This document shows, piece after piece, positions 1 to 5,049 of a DNA stretch of 5,049 nucleotides. The number at the start of each line of letters is the position of its first letter. The first letter of the stretch is position 1. Both the position numbers and the translations under genes were made by a program. The DNA is taken from the NCBI GenBank assembly GCA_905236315.1, contig CAJOPO010000268.1:1-5049 (forward strand). Direction: 5' to 3'. The stretch comes from an uncultured Treponema sp. (GTDB lineage: Bacteria > Spirochaetota > Spirochaetia > Treponematales > Treponemataceae). The notes beneath the pieces are model-generated. The model worked only from the letters and a program-made list of their open reading frames with translations, did no database searches and was not told the DNA's origin.

Positions 1-2
1 AT

Positions 3-35
3 GTTGTAAGTCGCGCTATTATAGCGACTTACAAC
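3..35. repeat. Perfect 12-bp inverted repeat (stem-loop)
   Basis: The left arm gttgtaagtcgc (3-14) is exactly complementary to gcgacttacaac (24-35), with a 9-base loop. No T-run follows on either strand, so it is not a standard intrinsic terminator. It lies 5 bases before a second perfect inverted repeat and about 90 bases before the GH43 start codon. It could be a dispersed intergenic repeat, the 3' end of an upstream transcript, or part of the leader of the GH43 gene; the sequence does not decide. Confidence 0.8.
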
Positions 36-40
36 TCGCA

Positions 41-83
41 GGAACCTCGAAAAACTTTCTGAAAGGGAGTTTTTCGAGGTTCC
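41..83. repeat. Perfect 16-bp inverted repeat (long stem-loop)
   Basis: The left arm ggaacctcgaaaaact (41-56) is exactly complementary to agtttttcgaggttcc (68-83). The 11-base loop can close further (two G-U pairs and one C-G pair), leaving a five-base loop at 60-64. No U-tract follows; the next bases are cttgtataag. The sequence resembles dispersed hairpins of treponeme genomes, but that is from memory and not checked. It ends 27 bases before the GH43 Shine-Dalgarno, so if it is in the mRNA it would be a stable 5' stem. A TATAAG at 88-93 could be a -10 box, but no convincing -35 lies upstream. Confidence 0.85.
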
Positions 84-110
84 CTTGTATAAGTGTCCGC
101 CACGCAAAAA

Positions 111-117
111 AGGAGGT
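111..117 (+). promoter_or_regulatory. Ribosome binding site of the GH43 gene
   Basis: AGGAGGT is a full-strength match to the anti-Shine-Dalgarno, with 9 bases between it and the ATG at 127. It fixes the start of the GH43 lipoprotein and predicts efficient translation. It contrasts with the weak site of the DUF1680 gene and the absence of one before the acylphosphatase. Confidence 0.9.
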
Positions 118-126
118 AGATAAATA

Positions 127-2046
127 ATGAAAAAAACAAGATTTATTGTTCCCATAACGATGTGTATGTTTGTTGCAGGATTTTTTTCTTGCAGTAAACC
201 CATTCCAGAAGCAACATTAGAAAAACCAGCCCCAATGGAAAACGAAACAGTTACAAATAATGCAAAACGAAAAGAGTTAGACCCCTCTGATGTAAAAGAA
301 TACTTTGATGTTAAAACAAATCCTAGCACAGCAAACTTTGCGCATGAGAAATATAGCGCACTTTCACAGGCCACATGGCAATGCCACGACCCACGCTTAT
401 TCCAAGACCCAGACACAGGACGCTATTATGTTTATTCAACAGGCTGGGCAAACGGTGTAGAACTACGTTCTTCTGATGACCTCGTACACTGGGCAAAGCA
501 TGGCAACTCTCCCCTATGGGACCCAAAAGATGTATCTATATCCTATCATCACATGCACTGGGACGATGATTTTCTTAAATGGGTAGGCTATGTAACAAAT
601 GACGGAACTGCATATAACACAAATTGGTACAAGGCTACAGCGCGTCCAAATAGCTGGGCACCAACTATAGTAAAGCAAAATGGCAAATACTATATGTTAC
701 ATGGCATTATAACAGACTGTCTTTCATTTAGTGGCGGTAAACATCCAGCTGCAGCAATCACAATGGCCATTGCAGATAGTCCAGAAGGTCCTTTTATACC
801 AGCAAAAGACTACAATCCAGAACTATACTCAAACTCCACTCTTGCTCGCTATGTATGGAACAATAAAAATGCCCAAAACACAGAGATTGGCTACTGGGGC
901 AGCTACAACACCGCAAATAGTTCTTGGGCAAACGGCTTTGGTTGCATTGACCCAGAGTTCGTAATGAACGTGGCTACAGGTGAGCTAAAAACCTTCAAGA
1001 TAGGCAAAAACACTTGCTATGCAGTAACTTATGGCTCTTGGAAAAACGGAATTGCTTTAATTTATGTGGACGCAGAAACCTTTAAGCCTGTAGCAACTGT
1101 TGCAGGAACTTCTACTTTTAATGGCAAGAAATACCGCGTAGGAGATGAAATGGATGCCCCTGTAGACAGCATAGAGGGCAACTGTGGCGTTTTAATAGCA
1201 GGAGGAAAGGGAGCCGCTTATGAAGGTGCTCAGGTTATCTTCAATAGTAAAACAGGCTACTATTATGTATTTGTTTCTATGGGAGATTTAAGTTTTGAAT
1301 ACCGCGTAGGAGTGGGACGAAGCAAAAACGTAGACGGTCCCTACACAGACACCAGTGGGCAGTCAATGGTATTTAAAACCGCACTTGACGCAGACTCTTA
1401 CCATTCTTTTGGTGGCAAGATAATAGGTGCTGCTGAATTACAAGATGAATACGGCTATATGGCTCCCGGTGGACAGTCCATCTTTACTGATAAAGACAAA
1501 AATATTCTATTTGCCTGCCACACTAGAACTAACTTCCGTGGCATAGATTCTTTCTGTTTAAAGATACACAGTATGTTCTTTACAGAAGATGGTTGGCCTG
1601 TTCTTAACCAAAACGAATACTGGAATGATTACGATGGTGCAAAAGAAGGTCTTACACCTCTTACAGCACAAGATATTAGCGGAACTTATGACAGTATTCT
1701 AACGGTAAGAGGTTCTTCTAAGGGCAGCTTTAAAACTGGCGTTGTAAAAGTAAACGCTATGCACGTAGATGATGCACGCCCTACAGCGTCTAAAGAACTC
1801 ACTCTTAATGAAGACGGAAGCATAAGCGGTAGCTACACAGGTTCTTGGTCACTAGCAAAAGACGGTAGTAGCGTTACATTAACTCTTAAAGACACAGAAG
1901 GAGCTAGTATAGGCACTTTCAAGGGCTATGCTCTAAAAGCTTACGACTGGGCTAGAAAGGGTGAAAACGTAGAACGCCATACCATTACCTTTACAACCCT
2001 AGACGCTACTACCACAGGTGAATACTTTTGGGGCAATAAACGATAA
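127..2046 (+). CDS. GH43 endo-arabinanase-like lipoprotein with C-terminal beta domain
   Basis: Probable secreted glycoside hydrolase of family 43 that hydrolyses alpha-1,5-arabinan or related arabinose polymers at the cell surface. Residues 1-22 are a lipoprotein signal: KK-x-R, a hydrophobic stretch, then FFSC with the lipidated Cys at 22, followed by a polar linker to about 75. The five-bladed propeller spans roughly 82-500. The three expected carboxylates are visible: general base D88 in CHDPR, pKa-modulating D275 in IDPEF, and general acid E366 in YEGAQ. Other family landmarks are SWAPTIV (176-182), a GKYYM strand (186-190), YRVGVGRS (392-399), CHTRT (464-468) and the EDGWPV motif (487-492). 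Residues about 512-639 form a C-terminal beta domain ending in GEYFWGNKR, like that of two-domain arabinanases of the Bacillus AbnB/YxiA type. The start is set by the AGGAGGT Shine-Dalgarno and the signal peptide. It converges on the DUF1680 gene. Exact substrate is inferred; arabinofuranosidase or xylosidase activity within GH43 is not excluded. Confidence 0.88.
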   Translation: MKKTRFIVPITMCMFVAGFFSCSKPIPEATLEKPAPMENETVTNNAKRKELDPSDVKEYFDVKTNPSTANFAHEKYSALSQATWQCHDPRLFQDPDTGRYYVYSTGWANGVELRSSDDLVHWAKHGNSPLWDPKDVSISYHHMHWDDDFLKWVGYVTNDGTAYNTNWYKATARPNSWAPTIVKQNGKYYMLHGIITDCLSFSGGKHPAAAITMAIADSPEGPFIPAKDYNPELYSNSTLARYVWNNKNAQNTEIGYWGSYNTANSSWANGFGCIDPEFVMNVATGELKTFKIGKNTCYAVTYGSWKNGIALIYVDAETFKPVATVAGTSTFNGKKYRVGDEMDAPVDSIEGNCGVLIAGGKGAAYEGAQVIFNSKTGYYYVFVSMGDLSFEYRVGVGRSKNVDGPYTDTSGQSMVFKTALDADSYHSFGGKIIGAAELQDEYGYMAPGGQSIFTDKDKNILFACHTRTNFRGIDSFCLKIHSMFFTEDGWPVLNQNEYWNDYDGAKEGLTPLTAQDISGTYDSILTVRGSSKGSFKTGVVKVNAMHVDDARPTASKELTLNEDGSISGSYTGSWSLAKDGSSVTLTLKDTEGASIGTFKGYALKAYDWARKGENVERHTITFTTLDATTTGEYFWGNKR

Positions 2047-2066
2047 GAGCTTAGGCTAATAATAAG

Positions 2067-2106
2067 ATTCCGAAACCACTTCGGAATGACATGGAATTGT
2101 CATTCC
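2067..2106. repeat. Two overlapping, mutually exclusive hairpins (REP-like)
   Basis: Hairpin A pairs attccgaa (2067-2074) with ttcggaat (2080-2087) around the loop accac. Hairpin B pairs ggaatgaca (2083-2091) with tgtcattcc (2098-2106) around a 6-base loop. They share 2083-2087, so only one can form at a time. The cluster starts 20 bases after the GH43 stop codon. Read on the minus strand it has the form GTCATT-CCGA-...-GGAATCT, similar in plan to the GTCATT-TTGAG-...-AAATCT element at 5000-5049, which suggests a dispersed REP-like family. There is no U-tract, so termination here would be non-canonical. Confidence 0.6.
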
Positions 2107-2142
2107 ACTAGAGCACAAGGATGCACTAGCGCACGTAACTGC
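2107..2142. repeat. Imperfect 18-bp tandem repeat, two copies
   Basis: Two adjacent 18-base units, 2107-2124 and 2125-2142, share the pattern ACTAG-(A/C)-GCAC-NNNNN-TGC, which is 12 identical positions of 18. Both lie in the non-coding gap between the convergent genes. The function is unknown, and two copies of partial identity could be chance or relics of a repeat element. Confidence 0.45.
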
Positions 2143-2149
2143 AATCCTT
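2117..2149. repeat. Imperfect stem-loop between convergent genes
   Basis: AAGGATGCA (2117-2125) pairs with TGCAATCCTT (2140-2149), with one bulged base and a 14-base loop. On the plus strand two more T residues follow, making TTTT at 2148-2151. It could act as a weak terminator for GH43 transcripts, but the U-tract is short and the stem is broken. It overlaps the 18-bp tandem repeat. Confidence 0.35.
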
Positions 2150-2154
2150 TTAGC

Positions 2155-2173
2155 CCCCGAACTAGTTTCGGGG
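2155..2173. terminator. GC-rich hairpin, candidate weak bidirectional terminator
   Basis: CCCCGAA (2155-2161) pairs with TTCGGGG (2167-2173) around the loop ctagt. It is the most GC-rich stem between the two convergent stop codons (2046 and 2205) and lies 31 bases beyond the end of the minus-strand DUF1680 gene. Neither side has a proper U-tract: plus continues TCTACC and minus continues GGCTAAAAGG. It is placed where a terminator is expected, but the structure alone is not conclusive. Confidence 0.4.
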
Positions 2174-2204
2174 TCTACCTATTCTAGCCCAATTCGTAGG
2201 CGTT

Positions 2205-4436
2205 TCACTCACTTATCAAATACACCCCCACAACACATGGACAAGGCTCGTTTTCAAGACTATCAAATCTTAACGCGAGGGAACAATAATCCCCCTCGCC
2301 CATTTTACTAGCAACAAAGTCCTCTGGAATTTCAAGTTTAATATTATGCGTCAAATTAGAATCTTCACTGGTATTACTTATATCGTTTAATTTTGTGTCC
2401 CCCAAACTAACAGATAGACTCCCTAGTGTTTTAGGCTCTAAGGCAATTACAAAGGAGAGCTTTTTAGTCTTCCATAATCTAAACTTATAGCTAAAAAATC
2501 CTTTAGCATTAGGAGTAATTGTCCTACCACTTTTATCTAAGGCTTCTATATATTGAGCGTGGGTATTAGCCCCCTCATAAAAGTGTTCCACCTCGCTCTG
2601 CTGTCTACCACATTCAACAAAGTCCTCTATATTATCAGCTCTCCCTTCCACTCCTAATAAATCTTGTGAAAGGCTTTCTTTAGAAGAGAAATATACGGCA
2701 TAATAACTATGATGAAGCGCGTAAAAGGGAACAAAGTTAAGCCCAGCCCCACTAAAAGTAAGTTTCTCTTTATCTGTACACTCTAACCAGCTATCTAAAT
2801 TATTTAGGTCTTGCTTTATAAGAGGCACTTTTACAGGCTTAGGCTCCTGCATATATACCAAATGGTCATCAACAATATCATTAGGCATATTATCGCGCCC
2901 CAAATCACAAGCAAGCACTAGGGGTCCATACATAAGAGAAAACAAATCATCATTTGAGCTTGCATAACGTACATGTAAATGCATAGGAAGTTTTACACTA
3001 ATCCTATCGCCCGCGTTTACACAATCATATTCAAGATAAGTCCCTCCTTGACTTTCTTCCCATAAAGGATGTCGTATCTTTATGCAACGCTCATTTTTGC
3101 CCTTTTGAACGATTACAACACTTGTCTCTTCTTTGTACGGAAAGTCAGTTTCTATAGAAAGGCACCAGCCATCTTCTGTAGTAATAGTTGAAGGGATAAA
3201 CAAATTGATATAAATATCGCTCCCTGTATCTGTGGCAATAAAGCGTCCGTAGCGCGCGGGGTTTTCTATGCCTGTGCCAACACAACACCACATAGAGTTT
3301 TCTTTGCTACTGTACACTTTAAACGTACCAGGCAACATGGAAACAAAATATGTCTTTGCTCCACTAGAGGGGGCTTGGGAGGCTAGAATATGATTATACA
3401 AGGTCTTTTCATAAAAATTAGCAGTTTCTACGGTCTTAAGTTTATCATCCTCATTCCAGCGGAAAGCATGCCAGCTAAACACATACTCTGCAAGTTCTAG
3501 CATATTATAGGAATTGCAAGTTTCGCAAGTGTCTTTGCCTAACTTTTCCAGTAAAGGCTGAGTAAAATGCTCACCAATAGAGTTTCCCCCTATAACATAA
3601 CTTCGCTTTTGGGTAACGTTTTCAAAAAAGAATTCCACTGCATTGCGATATTCTTGATTACCTGTTAAATCATACAAGCGAGCAAGGGCAATGAACTTAG
3701 GTATCTGCGTATTTGCATGATAGCCCTGCAAGGCATCCTTTCCCTGTATGGCGGGGTCAATCACTTCATGATGAATCCAGCGCACCGCTTCTGTAAGATA
3801 TTTTTTTTGCTTAGTGAGGGCATATAAATCAGCAAAGACTTTGCACATTCCGCCGTGTTCACAGTAAAGCATTTTTTGCATTGAAGCCGTATCAAGTTTA
3901 GACGTAATGCTCATTGCCCAGTCTGCCATCTTTGTAACAATATCAAGAGCTAAAGATGATAGCTCGCTTTCTTTTTTGCATAGAACGGCAACATCTATAA
4001 GACCTGCATATATTTTATGGACGGAATACCATGGAACCCACCAAGACGCTAAGGAAAATCTTTCTACGCTAAAGTTCCCCTTAGAAGAAGCCACTTCTTC
4101 AAAAGGGCTAGAGGGAATCCCGCCAAAGTAGCCGTCTGAACGCTGCAAGGATTTTATCTTTTCTACTGTATATTTAATTTTATCTAGGGCTTCGCTACTA
4201 TTAGCATAAAAATAGAACTGAGAGAGGGCAGAAAGATAGTGCCCCAACATGTGCCCCTGTATAGTGCGGCTTTCCCAGCCACCATAGGGGGAACAAGGAG
4301 CGGTTTTACCGAGTGCCGTGTAACACGGAGATAAAAATCTATCAGGGTTATAGTCAAGCACATAGGAGAGTCCTGTTCTTTGTGCTTCATAGAATATCGA
4401 CTTTTCTTTTAAGAGTGTGTGTAGTGCATTTTTCAT
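2205..4436 (-). CDS. DUF1680 beta-L-arabinofuranosidase (GH127/GH146 type), cytoplasmic
   Basis: Probable zinc-cysteine glycosidase releasing terminal beta-linked L-arabinofuranose. The N-terminal part (about 10-395) is the alpha/alpha-barrel catalytic region, followed by a beta region (about 396-515), a DUF4986-like segment with FVPFYALHHSYYAVYF (568-583), and a DUF6805-like C-terminal domain with RQQSEVEH (611-618). Candidate active-site residues are E289 (IGEHF), E305 and C307 (CETC), and C384-C385 (MWCCVGTG). Their spacing (16, 2, 77, 1) equals that recalled for E322, E338, C340, C417 and C418 of Bifidobacterium HypBA1, where Cys417 is the nucleophile and the Glu-Cys3 set binds zinc. MWCCVGTGIEN and the added C-terminal domains fit the GH146 branch (Bacteroides BT0349, arabinan locus) better than HypBA1 itself. 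No signal peptide and 18 cysteines indicate a cytoplasmic enzyme. The start at 4436 is supported by the family-like N-terminus; the upstream GGTGG (4450-4454) is only a weak ribosome site. The gene faces the GH43 gene and is transcribed separately. Confidence 0.9.
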   Translation of the reverse strand: MKNALHTLLKEKSIFYEAQRTGLSYVLDYNPDRFLSPCYTALGKTAPCSPYGGWESRTIQGHMLGHYLSALSQFYFYANSSEALDKIKYTVEKIKSLQRSDGYFGGIPSSPFEEVASSKGNFSVERFSLASWWVPWYSVHKIYAGLIDVAVLCKKESELSSLALDIVTKMADWAMSITSKLDTASMQKMLYCEHGGMCKVFADLYALTKQKKYLTEAVRWIHHEVIDPAIQGKDALQGYHANTQIPKFIALARLYDLTGNQEYRNAVEFFFENVTQKRSYVIGGNSIGEHFTQPLLEKLGKDTCETCNSYNMLELAEYVFSWHAFRWNEDDKLKTVETANFYEKTLYNHILASQAPSSGAKTYFVSMLPGTFKVYSSKENSMWCCVGTGIENPARYGRFIATDTGSDIYINLFIPSTITTEDGWCLSIETDFPYKEETSVVIVQKGKNERCIKIRHPLWEESQGGTYLEYDCVNAGDRISVKLPMHLHVRYASSNDDLFSLMYGPLVLACDLGRDNMPNDIVDDHLVYMQEPKPVKVPLIKQDLNNLDSWLECTDKEKLTFSGAGLNFVPFYALHHSYYAVYFSSKESLSQDLLGVEGRADNIEDFVECGRQQSEVEHFYEGANTHAQYIEALDKSGRTITPNAKGFFSYKFRLWKTKKLSFVIALEPKTLGSLSVSLGDTKLNDISNTSEDSNLTHNIKLEIPEDFVASKMGEGDYCSLALRFDSLENEPCPCVVGVYLISE

Positions 4437-4568
4437 ATTATATATTCTACCACCAAATAAGCGACTCTTACTAAATTTTTATCATTATTTTTGTCTTTAT
4501 ACCGATAAAATAAATGTTGACCTTAAATGGTTCATGTGCCAATCCGTCCATGTTTGGTAAACTCCTTT
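4437..4568. other. Divergent intergenic region; leader or small RNA candidate on the plus strand
   Basis: This AT-rich stretch separates the DUF1680 start codon from the terminator before the acylphosphatase. It should contain the minus-strand promoter: TATAAA (plus 4496-4501 reversed) is a plausible -10, but no good -35 precedes it. On the plus strand TAAAAT (4506-4511) could be a -10, also without a clear -35. Since the terminator at 4569-4611 acts on plus-strand RNA and no plus-strand gene lies between the DUF1680 start and it, a short transcript probably begins here. I recognise no known RNA family or riboswitch in it. Confidence 0.4.
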
Positions 4569-4571
4569 ACC
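4556..4571 (+). promoter_or_regulatory. Small hairpin competing with the terminator's 5' arm
   Basis: GGTAAA (4556-4561) pairs with TTTACC (4566-4571) around the tetraloop CTCC. Its right arm shares ACC (4569-4571) with the left arm of the intrinsic terminator, so the two cannot form fully together. This is the arrangement seen in attenuators, but the stem is only six pairs, four of them A-U, and could be fortuitous. Confidence 0.3.
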
Positions 4572-4611
4572 CCGCAGTTTTTCAATCAGTTCTGCGGGGT
4601 TCTTTTTTTTT
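4569..4611 (+). terminator. Strong intrinsic terminator just upstream of acyP
   Basis: ACCCCGCAG (4569-4577) pairs perfectly with CTGCGGGGT (4592-4600) across a 14-base loop, followed by TC and nine consecutive T residues (4603-4611). It works on the plus strand; the minus strand lacks a U-tract after the stem. It ends 9 bases before the acylphosphatase ATG. It may end a short RNA from 4437-4568, block antisense transcription, or serve as an attenuator for acyP. Confidence 0.88.
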
Positions 4612-4620
4612 GATATAGCT

Positions 4621-4893
4621 ATGAATAAGAGATTTCATTTAAAGTTTAATGGCAGAGTGCAGGGTGTAGGTTTTAGATATACAGCATATAATTTAGCTCT
4701 ATGGCTAGGGCTTACAGGCTGGGTTCGCAATGAGTGGGATGGTTCTGTTTCTATGGAAGTGCAAGGTACGGAAGAAAAGATAGAACAGTTTATAAATAAA
4801 ATACAATCTGAAAGATTTATAAGAGTGGACTCCATAAATAAAGAAGAGCTACCTTTAGTGTCGCAAGAAGGCTCTTTTAACGTGGAATACTAG
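4621..4893 (+). CDS. acyP: Acylphosphatase
   Basis: Small cytoplasmic enzyme that hydrolyses the carboxyl-phosphate bond of acylphosphates such as acetyl phosphate and 1,3-bisphosphoglycerate. The 90 residues match the usual size of the family (about 90-100) and cover the whole alpha/beta ferredoxin-like fold. Both family signatures are complete: GRVQGVGFR (11-19) with phosphate-binding R19, and GWVRNEWDGSVSMEVQG (33-49) with catalytic N37. ATG at 4621 gives the normal N-terminus, with the first strand RFHLKFNG directly before the signature, so the start is likely right. There is no Shine-Dalgarno: the nine bases before the ATG are gatatagct, and before them is the T-run of an intrinsic terminator. 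Expression may therefore depend on readthrough or be low. No neighbour suggests a partner pathway. Confidence 0.95.
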   Translation: MNKRFHLKFNGRVQGVGFRYTAYNLALWLGLTGWVRNEWDGSVSMEVQGTEEKIEQFINKIQSERFIRVDSINKEELPLVSQEGSFNVEY

Positions 4894-4999
4894 GATTTTG
4901 TCTACGCTCAACTAACAATTAAGCGTGTCTCCACTCACAAGCATAGGAATCAGTTTTTTTATGGGATGTGTTACAAAAAGTATGCTAAAACTTTCAACC
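4894..4999. other. Non-coding stretch after acyP
   Basis: No supported gene. A weak imperfect stem (acgct 4904-4908 with agcgt 4922-4926, extended by an internal mismatch) and a separate run of seven T (4954-4960) are present, but they are 27 bases apart and do not form an intrinsic terminator. An ATG at 4961 opens a frame that runs off the window, but it has no ribosome site and crosses repeat-like sequence. Confidence 0.5.
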
Positions 5000-5049
5000 G
5001 TCATTTTGAGCAATAGGCGTTGCCAGCGAAAAATCTGTGAATCTCGCAG
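5000..5049. repeat. REP-like intergenic repeat, cut by the window edge
   Basis: The sequence has the form gtcattttgagc - spacer - gccagcgaaaaatctgtga, which resembles the widespread class of GTCATT-x-TGAGC-x-GCGAA-x-AATCT intergenic repeats known from many bacterial genomes. Its last seven bases, CTCGCAG (5043-5049), also occur at 35-41 between the two hairpins at the start of the window. Copy number cannot be judged from this window, so the repeat status rests on recognition of the pattern. Confidence 0.5.

Noticed and set aside
731..964. 77-codon plus-strand frame inside the GH43 gene
   Set aside because: It lies wholly within the GH43 coding region in another frame, has no ribosome site, and resembles no known protein.
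3801..3808. Run of eight T (A8 on the coding strand) in the DUF1680 gene, and T7 at 181-187 in the GH43 signal peptide, as phase-variation tracts
   Set aside because: The runs are short, encode ordinary Lys-Lys and Phe-Phe codons, and both genes are in frame; there is no positive sign of slippage control.
3907..4390. Frames opposite to or overlapping the DUF1680 gene (3907-4131 plus, 4184-4390 minus)
   Set aside because: They are shadows of a well-conserved gene in the -strand frame, with no independent start signals.
4517..4545. TTGACC at 4517-4522 as a plus-strand -35 box
   Set aside because: At a 16-18 base spacing there is no TATAAT-like hexamer (the sequence is around caatcc), so no promoter is supported.
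4527..4613. 28-codon plus-strand reading frame starting ATGGTTCATGTG and ending in the terminator T-run
   Set aside because: It has no Shine-Dalgarno, and its 3' half is the terminator stem and T-run, so its residues are dictated by RNA structure rather than protein sequence.
4961..5049. Reading frame from ATG at 4961 open to the window edge
   Set aside because: It is preceded by a T-run instead of a ribosome site and runs through REP-like repeat sequence; the composition does not look coding.

Overview
The window most resembles a moderately AT-rich, plant-fibre-associated bacterium, possibly a gut or rumen spirochaete such as Treponema. This rests on a lipoprotein signal with a relaxed lipobox (F-F-S-C), intergenic hairpins of the type ggaacctcgaaaaact/agtttttcgaggttcc that look familiar from treponemes, and the pairing of an extracellular pectin-side-chain enzyme with a cytoplasmic exo-enzyme. 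The assignment is inference only, because there is no rRNA or marker gene here.

Layout. Positions 1-126 hold two back-to-back perfect inverted repeats (3-35 and 41-83) and then a near-ideal Shine-Dalgarno. Positions 127-2046 (+) encode a 639-residue GH43 arabinanase-like lipoprotein with a C-terminal beta domain. Positions 2047-2204 lie between convergent genes and are packed with short stem-loops and REP-like repeat sequence. Positions 2205-4436 (-) encode a 743-residue DUF1680 glycosidase of the GH127/GH146 beta-L-arabinofuranosidase type with no signal peptide. Positions 4437-4620 are a divergent intergenic region that ends in a strong intrinsic terminator. Positions 4621-4893 (+) encode a 90-residue acylphosphatase. 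Positions 4894-5049 are non-coding and end in a REP-like repeat cut by the window edge.

How the genes may work together. The GH43 lipoprotein would cut arabinan (alpha-1,5-L-arabinofuranose chains of pectin rhamnogalacturonan I) outside the cell. The DUF1680 enzyme would remove L-arabinofuranose in beta linkage from imported oligosaccharides in the cytoplasm. Opposite orientation means they are not one operon, and no transporter, regulator or arabinose catabolic gene is present in the window. The acylphosphatase is a housekeeping enzyme with no evident link to arabinan use.

I do not see a clearly new biological system. The least ordinary feature is the intrinsic terminator that ends only 9 bases before the acylphosphatase start codon, where there is no recognisable ribosome binding site. 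A small hairpin just upstream would compete with it, which suggests attenuation or a short independent RNA.
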